Shown: piece after piece, positions 1-7,854 of the stretch
How positions within the stretch are numbered: position 1 is the stretch's first letter
Layout: each line of letters opens with the position of its first letter
NCBI RefSeq assembly: GCF_001976065.1
Contig: NZ_MNAH01000002.1
Span: forward strand, 679,118 to 743,117
Direction of reading: 5' to 3'
From: Pseudomonas putida
GTDB lineage: Bacteria > Pseudomonadota > Gammaproteobacteria > Pseudomonadales > Pseudomonadaceae
Length of the DNA stretch: 64,000 nucleotides
The notes under the pieces: model-generated
Databases searched by the model: none
What the model was told of the DNA's origin: nothing
The model's input: only the letters and a program-made list of their open reading frames with translations
Translations under genes and position numbers: made by a program

Positions 1-36
1 GTTGTTGCTGACGTTGAACGAAATATCCTGCGCCAC
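1..36 (-). CDS. N-terminal fragment of an unidentified protein (cut by window edge)
   Basis: A GTG start at 36-34 is preceded by a perfect AGGAGG (45-50) with an 8-nt spacer, and reads MAQDISFNVSNN up to the window edge. It lies 15 nt after the DMT permease stop, so it is probably the next gene of the same leftward operon. Twelve residues are too few to assign a family. The ribosome-binding site is the main reason to call it a gene. Confidence 0.55.
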   Translation of the reverse strand, partial: MAQDISFNVSNN

Positions 37-51
37 CCGCTTGTCCTCCTG

Positions 52-1026
52 TTATTGATCCGCGGCACCCGCGTGGCCACGATCGGGTTTGCTCTCGTCC
101 CCTTCGGGATAAAGAGGCTGCGACACGGAGCATTCGGCGCCGACCACGTCCTGTTCCGGGTGACGACCGAAGATCATCGCCAGGGTGCCGCTGACCGCAA
201 TCAAGCCGGCGCCGATCATCAACGACACATCCATCAGCGTGCCCCAGATCAGGCTCGACAGCAGGAACGCCCAGATCAGCCCGGTGTACTCGAACGGCGC
301 CAGCACGGTTGCAGTGGCGCGCTGGAAACTGGCGAACAGCAGGAACTGGCCGATGCCGCCCATCAGCCCGGCGCCGAGCATGCCCAGCCAGGCCGGAACG
401 GGTGCCGGGGTGTGGGTCCAGGGCAATGCCAGCGCCATGCAAATGACAAACACTACATTGGTGATCAGCATCTGTTCCAGCACCGAGGTCTGCTCGTCCA
501 CCTGGCGCAACTGGATATAGGTGAAGGCCCAGCACATGGCGGCCAGCAGGGTCAGTACGATCGGCAACGGATCGGCCATGTCGCTGGGGCGACAGGCAAT
601 CACCACGCCGATGAAACCGACGATCAGGGTGAACCACTGCCAGCCGTTGACGCGTTCCTTGAGAATCGCCGTCGCCAGTACCGTGACCATGATCGGTGCC
701 GAGAAATACAGGGTGGTCATCTCCGCCAGGGTCAGGTCGCGGGCTGCCGTGTAGTACAGCAGCCACGCCGCGATCGACAGCAGGCCGCGCACCACCAGCA
801 GCCGCCGACTGGACGAGCGCCAGGCGCGACGCACCAGTTGCAGGCGGCCGATCAGCAAACAGGCGAGCACCACCACCAGGGCGCGCCAGAACAGGATGGT
901 GAACACCGAATAATCGGCCACCAGCCACTTGATGCCGGCATCCTGCAAGGACAGGAACGCATAGCCCAGGGTGCACAGGCCAATGCCTTGCAAGGAGCGG
1001 TCAACCAATGGCCTGTTGTTCATCAT
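52..1026 (-). CDS. EamA/DMT-family membrane transporter
   Basis: A 324-residue protein with about ten hydrophobic segments arranged as two EamA repeats, the usual architecture of drug/metabolite-superfamily permeases, many of which export amino acids or other metabolites. The start at 1026 is chosen because it forms an ATGA overlap with the stop of the upstream ABC permease; an in-frame ATG at 1023 is the alternative. It is the fifth gene of the operon that begins with the aminotransferase-ATPase fusion, so a role in moving the same amino acid or a breakdown product is plausible but not shown. The C-terminal tail after the last membrane segment is hydrophilic. Confidence 0.85.
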   Translation of the reverse strand: MMNNRPLVDRSLQGIGLCTLGYAFLSLQDAGIKWLVADYSVFTILFWRALVVVLACLLIGRLQLVRRAWRSSSRRLLVVRGLLSIAAWLLYYTAARDLTLAEMTTLYFSAPIMVTVLATAILKERVNGWQWFTLIVGFIGVVIACRPSDMADPLPIVLTLLAAMCWAFTYIQLRQVDEQTSVLEQMLITNVVFVICMALALPWTHTPAPVPAWLGMLGAGLMGGIGQFLLFASFQRATATVLAPFEYTGLIWAFLLSSLIWGTLMDVSLMIGAGLIAVSGTLAMIFGRHPEQDVVGAECSVSQPLYPEGDESKPDRGHAGAADQ

Positions 1027-1721
1027 GCAGACCTGCGCACCGGGGTGCCACGGCGTTCGGCGAAGGCGAACAGCGCCTCGATCAGGAACGTCAGGCACAC
1101 GTAGACACCGGCCACCAGCAGCAACGGCTCGTACACTTGCAGGGTTTGCGCGCGCACCACGTTGGCCGCGCCCAACAGGTCGATCACTGCGATGGTCGAG
1201 GCCAGGGCCGTGGATTTGAGCAGCATCACGGTTTCTCCGGCCAGGGTCGGCAACAGTAGGCGCAGCGCCCGGGGCAATCGCACCCGCAACAGGGCCTGGC
1301 GCGGGGTCATGCCAAACGCCGATGCCGCTTCCATTTCACCTTTGGGCACCGCCAACAGGCCGCCACGGATCACTTCGCCGACATAGGCCCCCACCGACAC
1401 CACCAGGGCGAACACGATGTACCAGTAGCCGTCACGCAGGTAAGGCCAGAGGAAGCTGCCGCGAATCAGCGGGAACTGCGCAAACAGACTGCCCAGGCCG
1501 TAGTAGAAAATGTAGATCTGGATCAGCAAGGGGGTACCGCGGGTGACGCTGGTGTAGAACAGGCTGACCTTGGCGATGACCTTGTTCTTCGAGATGCGCG
1601 CCAGTGCCACCAGCACCGCCAGGACAAAACCAAACACACTGGCAATCACCAGGATCGCAAGGGTCGTCTGCAGCCCCCGGAGTAACAGCGATGCGTATTC
1701 AACTATCCACGCTGGAATCAT
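1023..1721 (-). CDS. Polar amino-acid ABC transporter permease (HisM-like)
   Basis: A 232-residue inner-membrane protein with the HisM/GlnP layout: an N-terminal segment beginning MIPAWIVEYASLLLRG, a TRGTPLLIQIY motif near residue 60, and an EAA loop around residues 130-150 (EMEAASAFGM...RVRLPRALRLLLP). These are family hallmarks for contact with the ATPase. It pairs with the permease encoded 18 nt upstream to form a heterodimeric channel. The following DMT gene overlaps its stop by 4 nt. The ATG at 1721 has a weak purine-rich ribosome site. The substrate is likely a basic amino acid, judged from the binding protein of the operon. Confidence 0.92.
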   Translation of the reverse strand: MIPAWIVEYASLLLRGLQTTLAILVIASVFGFVLAVLVALARISKNKVIAKVSLFYTSVTRGTPLLIQIYIFYYGLGSLFAQFPLIRGSFLWPYLRDGYWYIVFALVVSVGAYVGEVIRGGLLAVPKGEMEAASAFGMTPRQALLRVRLPRALRLLLPTLAGETVMLLKSTALASTIAVIDLLGAANVVRAQTLQVYEPLLLVAGVYVCLTFLIEALFAFAERRGTPVRRSA

Positions 1722-1739
1722 TTCGTTCTCTCTGCCGGT

Positions 1740-2453
1740 TCAGTCAGCAAGGGGCATCCAGCGACGAATGCGTCGCTCGAGCCGGCCCGACAGGTAGTTG
1801 GACGCCAGGGTCACCGCGTAATACAGCGCCGCGGCCGTGAGGTAGAACAACAGGTAATGACGCGTCGAGCCCGCCCCTTGCCGGGCGGTGTACAGCAGTT
1901 CGTTGGTGCCGACCACGCTGATCAGCGCGCTGTCCTTGATCAGGTTGATCCACAGGTTGGCCATCCCCGCCATCGCATACGGCGCCATGATCGGCAGCGT
2001 GACGCGGCGGAACAGGCCGAAACCGTGCAGGCCGAAGGCTTTCGCCGCTTCGATCTGGCCGAAGGGAATAGCCTGGATCGCCGCCCGGAAAATCTCCGAG
2101 GCGTACGCGCCCTGCACCAGGCCCAGCACCACGATCGCCGCCAGCGGACCGCTGACGTTCACCGCGTCGTAACCCAGGGTTGCCATCAGCGAGTTGAGCA
2201 ACATGGAGCCGACGTAGTACAGCAACAGGATCAGCAGCAGCTCCGGCACCGCGCGAAACAGGGTGGTGTAGCCGCGAGCCAGCGCCGCGACCGGTCTTGG
2301 CCCGCCCAACTTGAGGCAGGCCACCACCAGGCCGATGCCCAGCCCGACCACGAAGGCCCCGGCGGAAATCTGCAGGGTCATCAAGAGCCCTTTCAGCAAC
2401 GCCGTGCCCCATCCTTGCTCGCTGAAATTGATCAAATCGAACATTGCTGGCAT
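1740..2453 (-). CDS. Polar amino-acid ABC transporter permease (HisQ-like)
   Basis: A 237-residue permease with five or so membrane segments, the LFRAVPELLLILLLYY motif and an EAA loop (GQIEAAKAFGLHG...RVTLPIMAPYA) typical of HisQ/ArtQ proteins. It would form the transmembrane dimer with the downstream HisM-like protein. ATG 2453 is chosen over the upstream alternative at 2489 because a GGAG lies 6 nt before it; ATG 2444 is another option. A REP pair occupies the gap to the upstream binding-protein gene, which may set differential expression of the highly needed binding protein versus the permeases. Confidence 0.9.
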   Translation of the reverse strand: MPAMFDLINFSEQGWGTALLKGLLMTLQISAGAFVVGLGIGLVVACLKLGGPRPVAALARGYTTLFRAVPELLLILLLYYVGSMLLNSLMATLGYDAVNVSGPLAAIVVLGLVQGAYASEIFRAAIQAIPFGQIEAAKAFGLHGFGLFRRVTLPIMAPYAMAGMANLWINLIKDSALISVVGTNELLYTARQGAGSTRHYLLFYLTAAALYYAVTLASNYLSGRLERRIRRWMPLAD

Positions 2454-2494
2454 TTCACACTCCATCAACGACCATGAAAATACTGCCAAACCCT

Positions 2495-2567
2495 TGTAGG
2501 AGCTGGCTTGCCAGCGAAGCTTCTGGCGGCCTCAAGGGCCCCTTCGCCGGCAAGCCGGCTCCTACAG
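2495..2567 (+). repeat. REP pair (BIME) inside amino-acid ABC operon
   Basis: Two inverted hairpins (TGTAGGAGCTGGCTTGCC... and ...CGCCGGCAAGCCGGCTCCTACA) separated by a short spacer. This is the Pseudomonas REP family with GTAGGAGC ends. It lies between the binding-protein and permease genes. Confidence 0.9.
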
Positions 2568-2581
2568 GATTTGTGCCGGGG

Positions 2582-3364
2582 TCAGAACGCCGGCTTCACG
2601 CTGGTCCCGAAGTAGCTCTGGGACAGCTCGTCATAGTCCTTGCTCGCCAGCAGTTCCTGGATCGCCTTGTCGAGCTTGGCCTTGAGCTCGGTATCGTCCT
2701 TGCGCAGCCCGGCGCCTACGCCCTTGCCGAAGATCGGGTCGTAGGGAACGGTGCCGAGGTAGGCCAGGTCCTTGGCATCGGGGGTCTTGACGAAGGCCGC
2801 CATGGCGGTGCCGTCGGCCATCATCAGGTCGAGGCGACCAGCAATCAGGTCGGCGTTGGCCGAGTCCTGGGTGTCGTAGTACTTCACGTCAGCGATTTTT
2901 TCGTAGTAGGTCTTCAGGTAGCTGGCGCTGACCGTGGAGTTCTGCACGCCGATGGTCTTCCCCTTGAGGTCATCCGGGTATTTTTTCACCGAAGTGTCCT
3001 TGGGCCCGACCACGGCGATCGCCGAGTCGTAGTACGCCTTGCTGAAGGCAATCTGTTTTTCCCGCTCCTGGGTCACCGACATCGAGGAAAAAATCACGTC
3101 GATCTTCTTTGCCAGCAACGACGGAATGATCCCGTCCCAGGCCACTTCCTTGATCTCGCACTCGGCTTTCATTTCGCTGCACAGCTTGTGGATCAGGTCC
3201 ACTTCAAAGCCTTTCCATTCGCCGTTGGCCTGTTTCTCGGTGTACGGCGGATAGGGTTCGGCCGCGACCGCGAAGCGGATCGGCTGCGCTTGGGCCGCGC
3301 TCATGCCAGCCAGCAATACGCAGGCTGCGCCGGTCAACCAGTGTGCAAAACGTCGATTTCCCAT
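2582..3364 (-). CDS. Periplasmic basic amino-acid-binding protein (ArgT/HisJ-like)
   Basis: A 260-residue type II periplasmic binding protein. A Sec signal peptide ends at about residue 26 (AAQAQ). The mature part begins with IRFAVAAEPYPPYTE and carries the family signature VIFSSMSVTQEREKQIAFSKAYY near residue 90, closely recalling lysine/arginine/ornithine-binding proteins. It delivers substrate to the HisQ/HisM permeases encoded downstream; the ATPase fusion gene is 26 nt upstream. ATG 3364 is preferred over an upstream in-frame start because the signal peptide begins there and a GGGAA precedes it. Arginine, lysine or ornithine is the likely ligand class; the exact one is inferred. Confidence 0.9.
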   Translation of the reverse strand: MGNRRFAHWLTGAACVLLAGMSAAQAQPIRFAVAAEPYPPYTEKQANGEWKGFEVDLIHKLCSEMKAECEIKEVAWDGIIPSLLAKKIDVIFSSMSVTQEREKQIAFSKAYYDSAIAVVGPKDTSVKKYPDDLKGKTIGVQNSTVSASYLKTYYEKIADVKYYDTQDSANADLIAGRLDLMMADGTAMAAFVKTPDAKDLAYLGTVPYDPIFGKGVGAGLRKDDTELKAKLDKAIQELLASKDYDELSQSYFGTSVKPAF

Positions 3365-3390
3365 GTTGTTTTCCCGTCTTTTTATTGGTG

Positions 3391-4944
3391 TTAGCGAGTT
3401 TGATGAGCGTTGACGAATTGCCGGCAACGCTCGCTGCGTGGGTGTACGAACACTTCGTCCGGCGAACCGGTTTCCTCGATCAGGCCTTGATGCAAGAAAG
3501 CGACCTTGGATGAGACATCGCGGGCGAAGGCCATTTCATGGGTCACCAGGATCATGGTCCGGCCTTCTTCGGCGAGAGAGCGGATCACCCGCAGCACTTC
3601 CCCGACCAGTTCCGGGTCGAGTGCCGAGGTGGGTTCATCGAACAGCATGACCTTGGGCCGCATGGCCAGGGCCCGGGCGATGGCCACCCGTTGTTGCTGT
3701 CCCCCGGAGAGAAACGCCGGGTATTCGTTGCGCTTGGCCGCAAGGCCCACCCGTTCGAGCAAGGCTTCGGCACGTTCGGTGGCCTCCGCTTTGCTCTCGC
3801 GAAGGACTTGGGTCGGCGCTTCGATCAGGTTTTCCAGCACCGTGCGATGGGGCCAGAGGTTGAAGTTCTGGAACACCATGCCCAGGCTCGAGCGGATGCG
3901 CACCAGTTGTTTGGCGTCGGCTACCAGCGGTGCGCCGGGGCGGGTGTGGTTCAGGTGAATGCTTTCGCCGTCCACCAGGATGCGCCCCTGGTCCGGCACT
4001 TCGAGCATGTTGATGCAGCGCAGCAAGGTGCTTTTGCCCGAGCCGCTGGCGCCGATCAGCGAGATCACCTCGCCTTCGCGGGCCGTCAGGGACACGCCCT
4101 TGAGCACCTCGATGTTGCCGAAGCGTTTGTGCAGGCGATCGACTTCGATCATGGTTCGCGCAGTGACCGGCTCCCTGACCGGTTCGCTCGACACACGGCT
4201 GATCACAGGCTTGGGTGCTGGCGCTTTCAACGCCTGGACAAAATCGCGGATACGCTGGGAGGTCTTGGCCAACAGCAGGGATTGGGCATGCGCGACCAGG
4301 TCAGGATCAGCGACGATCCAAGCCATGGGCCAGTCGGCCATCGGCTGGGATTTCGCCAGGCTACCGATCACCATGCAACGCTCGGCCATGCCCGGCACTG
4401 CCAAGAGACCCAGGTGCGGGTGCTCCAGCGTCAGGTCGTCATGGGCCTCGTCGATCACCACCCGCAACTCATGGGCGATGGCGAGTGTGGCGATGGTTTT
4501 CAATGCTTCAACGTTGCGCTTCGGGCCGGACAGGAAAATCGCCCGCGTACGCGAGGTCATTGCCTTGGCCAGTGCTGCGCCATCTGCCGAGACCACCGGC
4601 ACCAGCGTGGCGCCGCAGGCCTTGAGCGACGCCTCGCTGGTTGGGTGCATCGAATCGAGGACGATCATCTCGTCGCCTGCAGCGAGCAGGCACATCGACG
4701 CGACGAACAAGGCATCCTGTGCCCCGGCCAGCGTGATCACGTTCGCGGCGTTCAGTTCACGGTCCAGCAGTTTGCCGTAGTGCTCGGCAAGTGCCTCGCG
4801 CAAGGCCAGTCGTTCGGTCGATTCGCGGTTGTGGGTGTCACCTTCAGCTGGCACATCAAGATCGGCGTCGGTGATGAAATCGGCGGCGGGAAAATCCGCG
4901 GTGCCGACATGGGGCGTCCGCTCAACAAAGGGTGAAAACCGCAT
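3391..4944 (-). CDS. Aminotransferase-like domain fused to amino-acid ABC transporter ATPase
   Basis: A 517-residue fusion. Residues 1-230 or so resemble the large domain of fold-type I PLP aminotransferases: LAGAQDALF near 72, GDEMIVLD near 90, VIDEAHDD near 164, and SLAKS with the PLP-type lysine at about 198. Residues 265-517 are a complete GlnQ/HisP-type ATPase with Walker [10 protein letters not shown] (about 298), LSGGQQQR (about 412) and [12 protein letters not shown]. The aminotransferase part lacks the C-terminal small domain, the NPxG turn and the Arg after the lysine (DWPMAW against TGWRVGW in AruH), so catalysis is doubtful and a ligand-sensing or structural role is possible. The start at 4944 has GAGG 7 nt upstream. 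First gene of the importer operon. Confidence 0.9.
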   Translation of the reverse strand: MRFSPFVERTPHVGTADFPAADFITDADLDVPAEGDTHNRESTERLALREALAEHYGKLLDRELNAANVITLAGAQDALFVASMCLLAAGDEMIVLDSMHPTSEASLKACGATLVPVVSADGAALAKAMTSRTRAIFLSGPKRNVEALKTIATLAIAHELRVVIDEAHDDLTLEHPHLGLLAVPGMAERCMVIGSLAKSQPMADWPMAWIVADPDLVAHAQSLLLAKTSQRIRDFVQALKAPAPKPVISRVSSEPVREPVTARTMIEVDRLHKRFGNIEVLKGVSLTAREGEVISLIGASGSGKSTLLRCINMLEVPDQGRILVDGESIHLNHTRPGAPLVADAKQLVRIRSSLGMVFQNFNLWPHRTVLENLIEAPTQVLRESKAEATERAEALLERVGLAAKRNEYPAFLSGGQQQRVAIARALAMRPKVMLFDEPTSALDPELVGEVLRVIRSLAEEGRTMILVTHEMAFARDVSSKVAFLHQGLIEETGSPDEVFVHPRSERCRQFVNAHQTR

Positions 4945-5008
4945 GCCAGTGCCTCGTTCAATATGAAGAAACGCAAGCCCGCAACCAGCCGGGGGAGTAG
5001 GTGGAACG

Positions 5009-5037
5009 AACATAGTCCAAGCTGAACACTCGTTCAA
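5009..5037 (-). promoter_or_regulatory. Sigma70-type promoter of the amino-acid ABC operon
   Basis: On the minus strand TTGAAC (5037-5032) and TATGTT (5014-5009) are separated by exactly 17 nt and lie about 65 nt before the fusion-gene ATG. The -35 hexamer is inside a palindromic operator, which suits repression by occlusion. This is sequence inference only. Confidence 0.5.
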
Positions 5038-5040
5038 CAG
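5022..5040. promoter_or_regulatory. TetR-type operator, site A (ABC importer operon)
   Basis: CTGAACACTCGTTCAAC contains TGAAC-ACTC-GTTCA, a palindrome with perfect 5-bp arms (5023-5036). It covers the -35 element of the importer promoter. Thirteen bases (CTGAACACTCGTT) recur exactly at 34736-34749 on the opposite strand, and 15 of 17 match a site upstream of the TetR gene at 41143-41159. Confidence 0.6.
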
Positions 5041-5076
5041 AAAACTGTCGAAGGTTCGCGTTCAGCGTAAACAGGT

Positions 5077-5107
5077 CGTTTTTGCGACAGTCACGACGTT
5101 TTTGCGA
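5077..5107. repeat. Tandem 11-bp direct repeats in divergent promoter region
   Basis: CGTTTTTGCGA occurs at 5077-5087 and again at 5097-5107, start-to-start distance 20 bp, close to two helical turns. Such phasing is typical of sites for a regulator binding one face of the DNA. It lies 76-106 nt upstream of the efflux operon start codon. Confidence 0.5.
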
Positions 5108-5182
5108 TTCGGCCAGCCAGGCCATGCAGAAGGCATCCGGACGTCTATGCTGCTGTAATGTCCTTTGGTTGGAAAACGCCCA

Positions 5183-6736
5183 ATGCAATCAGGTACATCC
5201 ACACGGATGCGGTATTGCCGACTACTGGTGTTAGGCGTAGCGGCCCTCGGCGGTTGCGTTCGGCTGGGTCCGGACTTCCAGCCGCCCGCCGAGCCGTGGG
5301 TCGACCGCTGGAACACCCCGGCCCTTGAACACGCCAGCCAACGTGCGCAATACCCGGATATCCGCCAGTGGTGGCAGATCTTCGCCGACCCGGTGCTCGA
5401 CCGTTTGATTGCCGAATCGGACGCGCACAATTCCAGCTTGAAGATCGCCGGCCTGCGCGTGATGGAAGCCCGCGCGCAGTTGGGCATCGCCGAAAGCGGG
5501 CGCTACCCGCAGCTGCAACAGGTCACCGCAGACAGCGTTTACATCGATCGTCATCAATCCGGCGGCGACAACCCGGTGGACAGCCACTTGTGGCAGCACA
5601 GCGCGGGGTTCGATGTCGGGTGGGAACTGGATTTCTGGGGGCGCTTCAGCCGTGCCATCGAGGCCGCCGATGCCAGCTATTTCGCGTCTGAAGCCAACTA
5701 CGACGACGTGCTGGTCCTGCTGCGGGCGCAAGTCGCCGACAGCTATTTTTTCCTGCGCACCACCGAGGCACGCCTGCGCGTGGCCAATGCCAACGCCAAG
5801 CAGCAATATCGCAACTATGAGATCACCGAAAAACTGTTCAACAGCGGCCAGACCGCCGAACTCGATCTGCAACAAGCCAAGACCCAATACCTGGGCACGT
5901 TGAGCACCATCCCCCTGCTGGAAGATCAGCTCTATCGCACCCGCAATGCGTTGGCTGTGCTGATCGGCCAGCCACCCGGTGCGCTGCCACTGGTGGTCGA
6001 CAATACCCAGTTGATCCCGCTGGTCGATCGTGCCGTCCTGCAGGATGTCCCGGCCAACCTGCTGCTGCGCCGCCCGGATGTGCGCGCCGCGGAGCTGAAT
6101 GTGGCGGCGCAGGGGGCGCTGGTCGGGGTGGCCGAAACCGATTACTACCCGGCCCTGACGTTGCTGGGCAGCATCGTCTGGTCCACCGACTCCTTGAGCG
6201 GAACCTCGCGCAGCCTCGACCTGATTGGTGGGCCGAGCCTGCGCTGGAACGTGTTCGACTATGGCCGCATCAGCAATAACGTGCGCGTGCAGGATGCGCG
6301 TTTGCAGCAATTGATCGAAGCCTATCGCGACAAGGTGCGCCAGGCCGCGCGCGAGGCGGATGACGCCGCCAACGGTCTGACCCGTTCCCTGCAACGCGAA
6401 CGCATCCTGCGCGAGGCCGAAAGCGCCGCGCAACGCTCGCTGGCCCTGGCCAACACGCTGTACCGCGAAGGGTATTCGGACTTCCAGCGGGTGCTGGATG
6501 CCCAGCGCGCGCTGCTCGAACTCCAGGACAATTACCTGGTCAGCCGTGGCGATGCGGTGAGCAATGTGATTGCCCTGTACAAGGCGTTGGGCGGCGGTTG
6601 GTACAGCGACCAGCCCAAGGTCGATTCCGCCACGCGCCAGCAAATGGAACAACGCACTGACTGGGGCGACCTGCTCAAAGACCCGACCGCTGAGCAGCCC
6701 GCCTCCCCCTTGCCCACTCAGGTGAAAAAACCATGA
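5183..6736 (+). CDS. Outer-membrane efflux lipoprotein (NodT/OprM family)
   Basis: A 517-residue outer membrane factor. A short signal peptide ends in the lipobox LGGC (cysteine at residue 25 from this start), followed by VRLGPDFQPP, the classic NodT-family N-terminus. Two OEP repeats with long helical heptad regions fill the rest (for example AQVADSYFFLRTTEARL and READDAANGLTRSL). It forms the trimeric exit duct for the adaptor and inner-membrane protein encoded next. ATG 5183 is chosen provisionally; ATG 5207 would also leave a functional lipoprotein signal. Its stop overlaps the adaptor start (ATGA), so the genes are translationally coupled. The substrate is unknown. Confidence 0.9.
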   Translation: MQSGTSTRMRYCRLLVLGVAALGGCVRLGPDFQPPAEPWVDRWNTPALEHASQRAQYPDIRQWWQIFADPVLDRLIAESDAHNSSLKIAGLRVMEARAQLGIAESGRYPQLQQVTADSVYIDRHQSGGDNPVDSHLWQHSAGFDVGWELDFWGRFSRAIEAADASYFASEANYDDVLVLLRAQVADSYFFLRTTEARLRVANANAKQQYRNYEITEKLFNSGQTAELDLQQAKTQYLGTLSTIPLLEDQLYRTRNALAVLIGQPPGALPLVVDNTQLIPLVDRAVLQDVPANLLLRRPDVRAAELNVAAQGALVGVAETDYYPALTLLGSIVWSTDSLSGTSRSLDLIGGPSLRWNVFDYGRISNNVRVQDARLQQLIEAYRDKVRQAAREADDAANGLTRSLQRERILREAESAAQRSLALANTLYREGYSDFQRVLDAQRALLELQDNYLVSRGDAVSNVIALYKALGGGWYSDQPKVDSATRQQMEQRTDWGDLLKDPTAEQPASPLPTQVKKP

Positions 6737-7854
6737 CTGAAGCCGCGCCCTCCCCCCAGCCAGCGCAGCCTGCCGCCGACCCTGCAAAAAAAGGCATCAA
6801 GTGGGTGTTACTGCTGATCGTTTTCAGCCTGGCCTGGTATTTGTTGGCTGATCGTTTCACGCCATACACCCAACAAGCGCGGGTAGGTGCGTTCGTGATT
6901 CCAGTGGCGGCGGAAGTGGCGGGCCGGGTAATCCGCGTCAACGTGCGCAATAACCAGGACGTGAAGGCCGGTGAGGTGATTTTCGAGGTCGACCCGCAGC
7001 CCTACCAGATCGCCGTTGACCGGGCACGAGCCGACCTGGAATCGACCCGCCGACAGATCGGCGCCAGCACCGCCGGTATCGCCTCGGCGCAAGCCAGTCT
7101 GCGCGCGGCACAAGCCAACGAGCTCAAGGCGAAGCAGGATAACCAGCGGCTGGAAGGCTTGTACCGTGAAGACCCCGGGACCGTTTCCGTGCGCTTGCTG
7201 GAGGTTTCCCGCGCCAGCCGCGACGCGGCCACCAGCCAGGTCGCCGCGGCCCGCGCCGAAGTCCAGCGCGCGAAGGAACAGGAAGGCGGCAAAGAGGAAG
7301 ACAACGCCCTGCTGCGCAGTGCCGCCACCGCCCTGTCGAAAGCCGAACTGGATCTGTCCAACACGCAGATTCGCGCCCGTTCGGCCGGGTTGATCACCGA
7401 CCTGCGCACCGACGTCGGCCAATTTGCCGCGGCCGGTAACCCGGTCATGACCCTGATCGCGATCCACGATGTCTGGATCAGCGCCGACATGACCGAGAAC
7501 AACCTCGCCCTGGTCAGGCCCGAGACCCCGGTGTCCATTGCCCTCGATGCGTTGCCCGGCGAAGTCTTCCAGGGCCGGGTGCGCAGCGTCGGCTACGGCG
7601 TCAGCGTCGGCACTCCGGCTGCGCCCGGCAGCCTGCCCACGGTGCAGAACAGCCGCGACTGGCTGCGCCCGGCCCAGCGTTTTCCGGTGATCATCGAGTT
7701 CTCGGCCGAATCCCTGTCGATGCTCAAGGACAACCGCGCCATCCGTTCCGGTGGCCAGGCTGAAGTCATGGCCTTCCCTGCCGAAGGCAACGTACTGAAC
7801 CCGCTGGGCCGGTTGTTCCTGTGGCTGATGAGCTGGCTGTCGTATGCCTACTAA
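6733..7854 (+). CDS. HlyD/EmrA-type membrane fusion protein
   Basis: A 373-residue periplasmic adaptor with one N-terminal membrane helix (about residues 18-36), a biotinyl-lipoyl half motif (AAEVAGRVIRVNVRNNQDVKAGEVIFEVDPQPYQI, near 60-95), a coiled-coil hairpin of alanine-rich helices (about 97-205), the second lipoyl half (TQIRARSAGLITDLRTDVGQ) and a beta-barrel domain. It would bridge the inner-membrane DUF2955 protein to the outer-membrane duct. It overlaps both neighbours (4 nt upstream, 11 nt downstream), which marks one tightly coupled operon. The pairing with a DUF2955 protein rather than an MFS or ABC pump is the notable part. Confidence 0.9.
   Translation: MTEAAPSPQPAQPAADPAKKGIKWVLLLIVFSLAWYLLADRFTPYTQQARVGAFVIPVAAEVAGRVIRVNVRNNQDVKAGEVIFEVDPQPYQIAVDRARADLESTRRQIGASTAGIASAQASLRAAQANELKAKQDNQRLEGLYREDPGTVSVRLLEVSRASRDAATSQVAAARAEVQRAKEQEGGKEEDNALLRSAATALSKAELDLSNTQIRARSAGLITDLRTDVGQFAAAGNPVMTLIAIHDVWISADMTENNLALVRPETPVSIALDALPGEVFQGRVRSVGYGVSVGTPAAPGSLPTVQNSRDWLRPAQRFPVIIEFSAESLSMLKDNRAIRSGGQAEVMAFPAEGNVLNPLGRLFLWLMSWLSYAY

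Noticed and set aside
3538..4935. A 465-codon plus-strand frame opposite the aminotransferase-ATPase fusion
   Set aside because: No domain signatures or ribosome site; the opposite strand carries an intact ABC ATPase.
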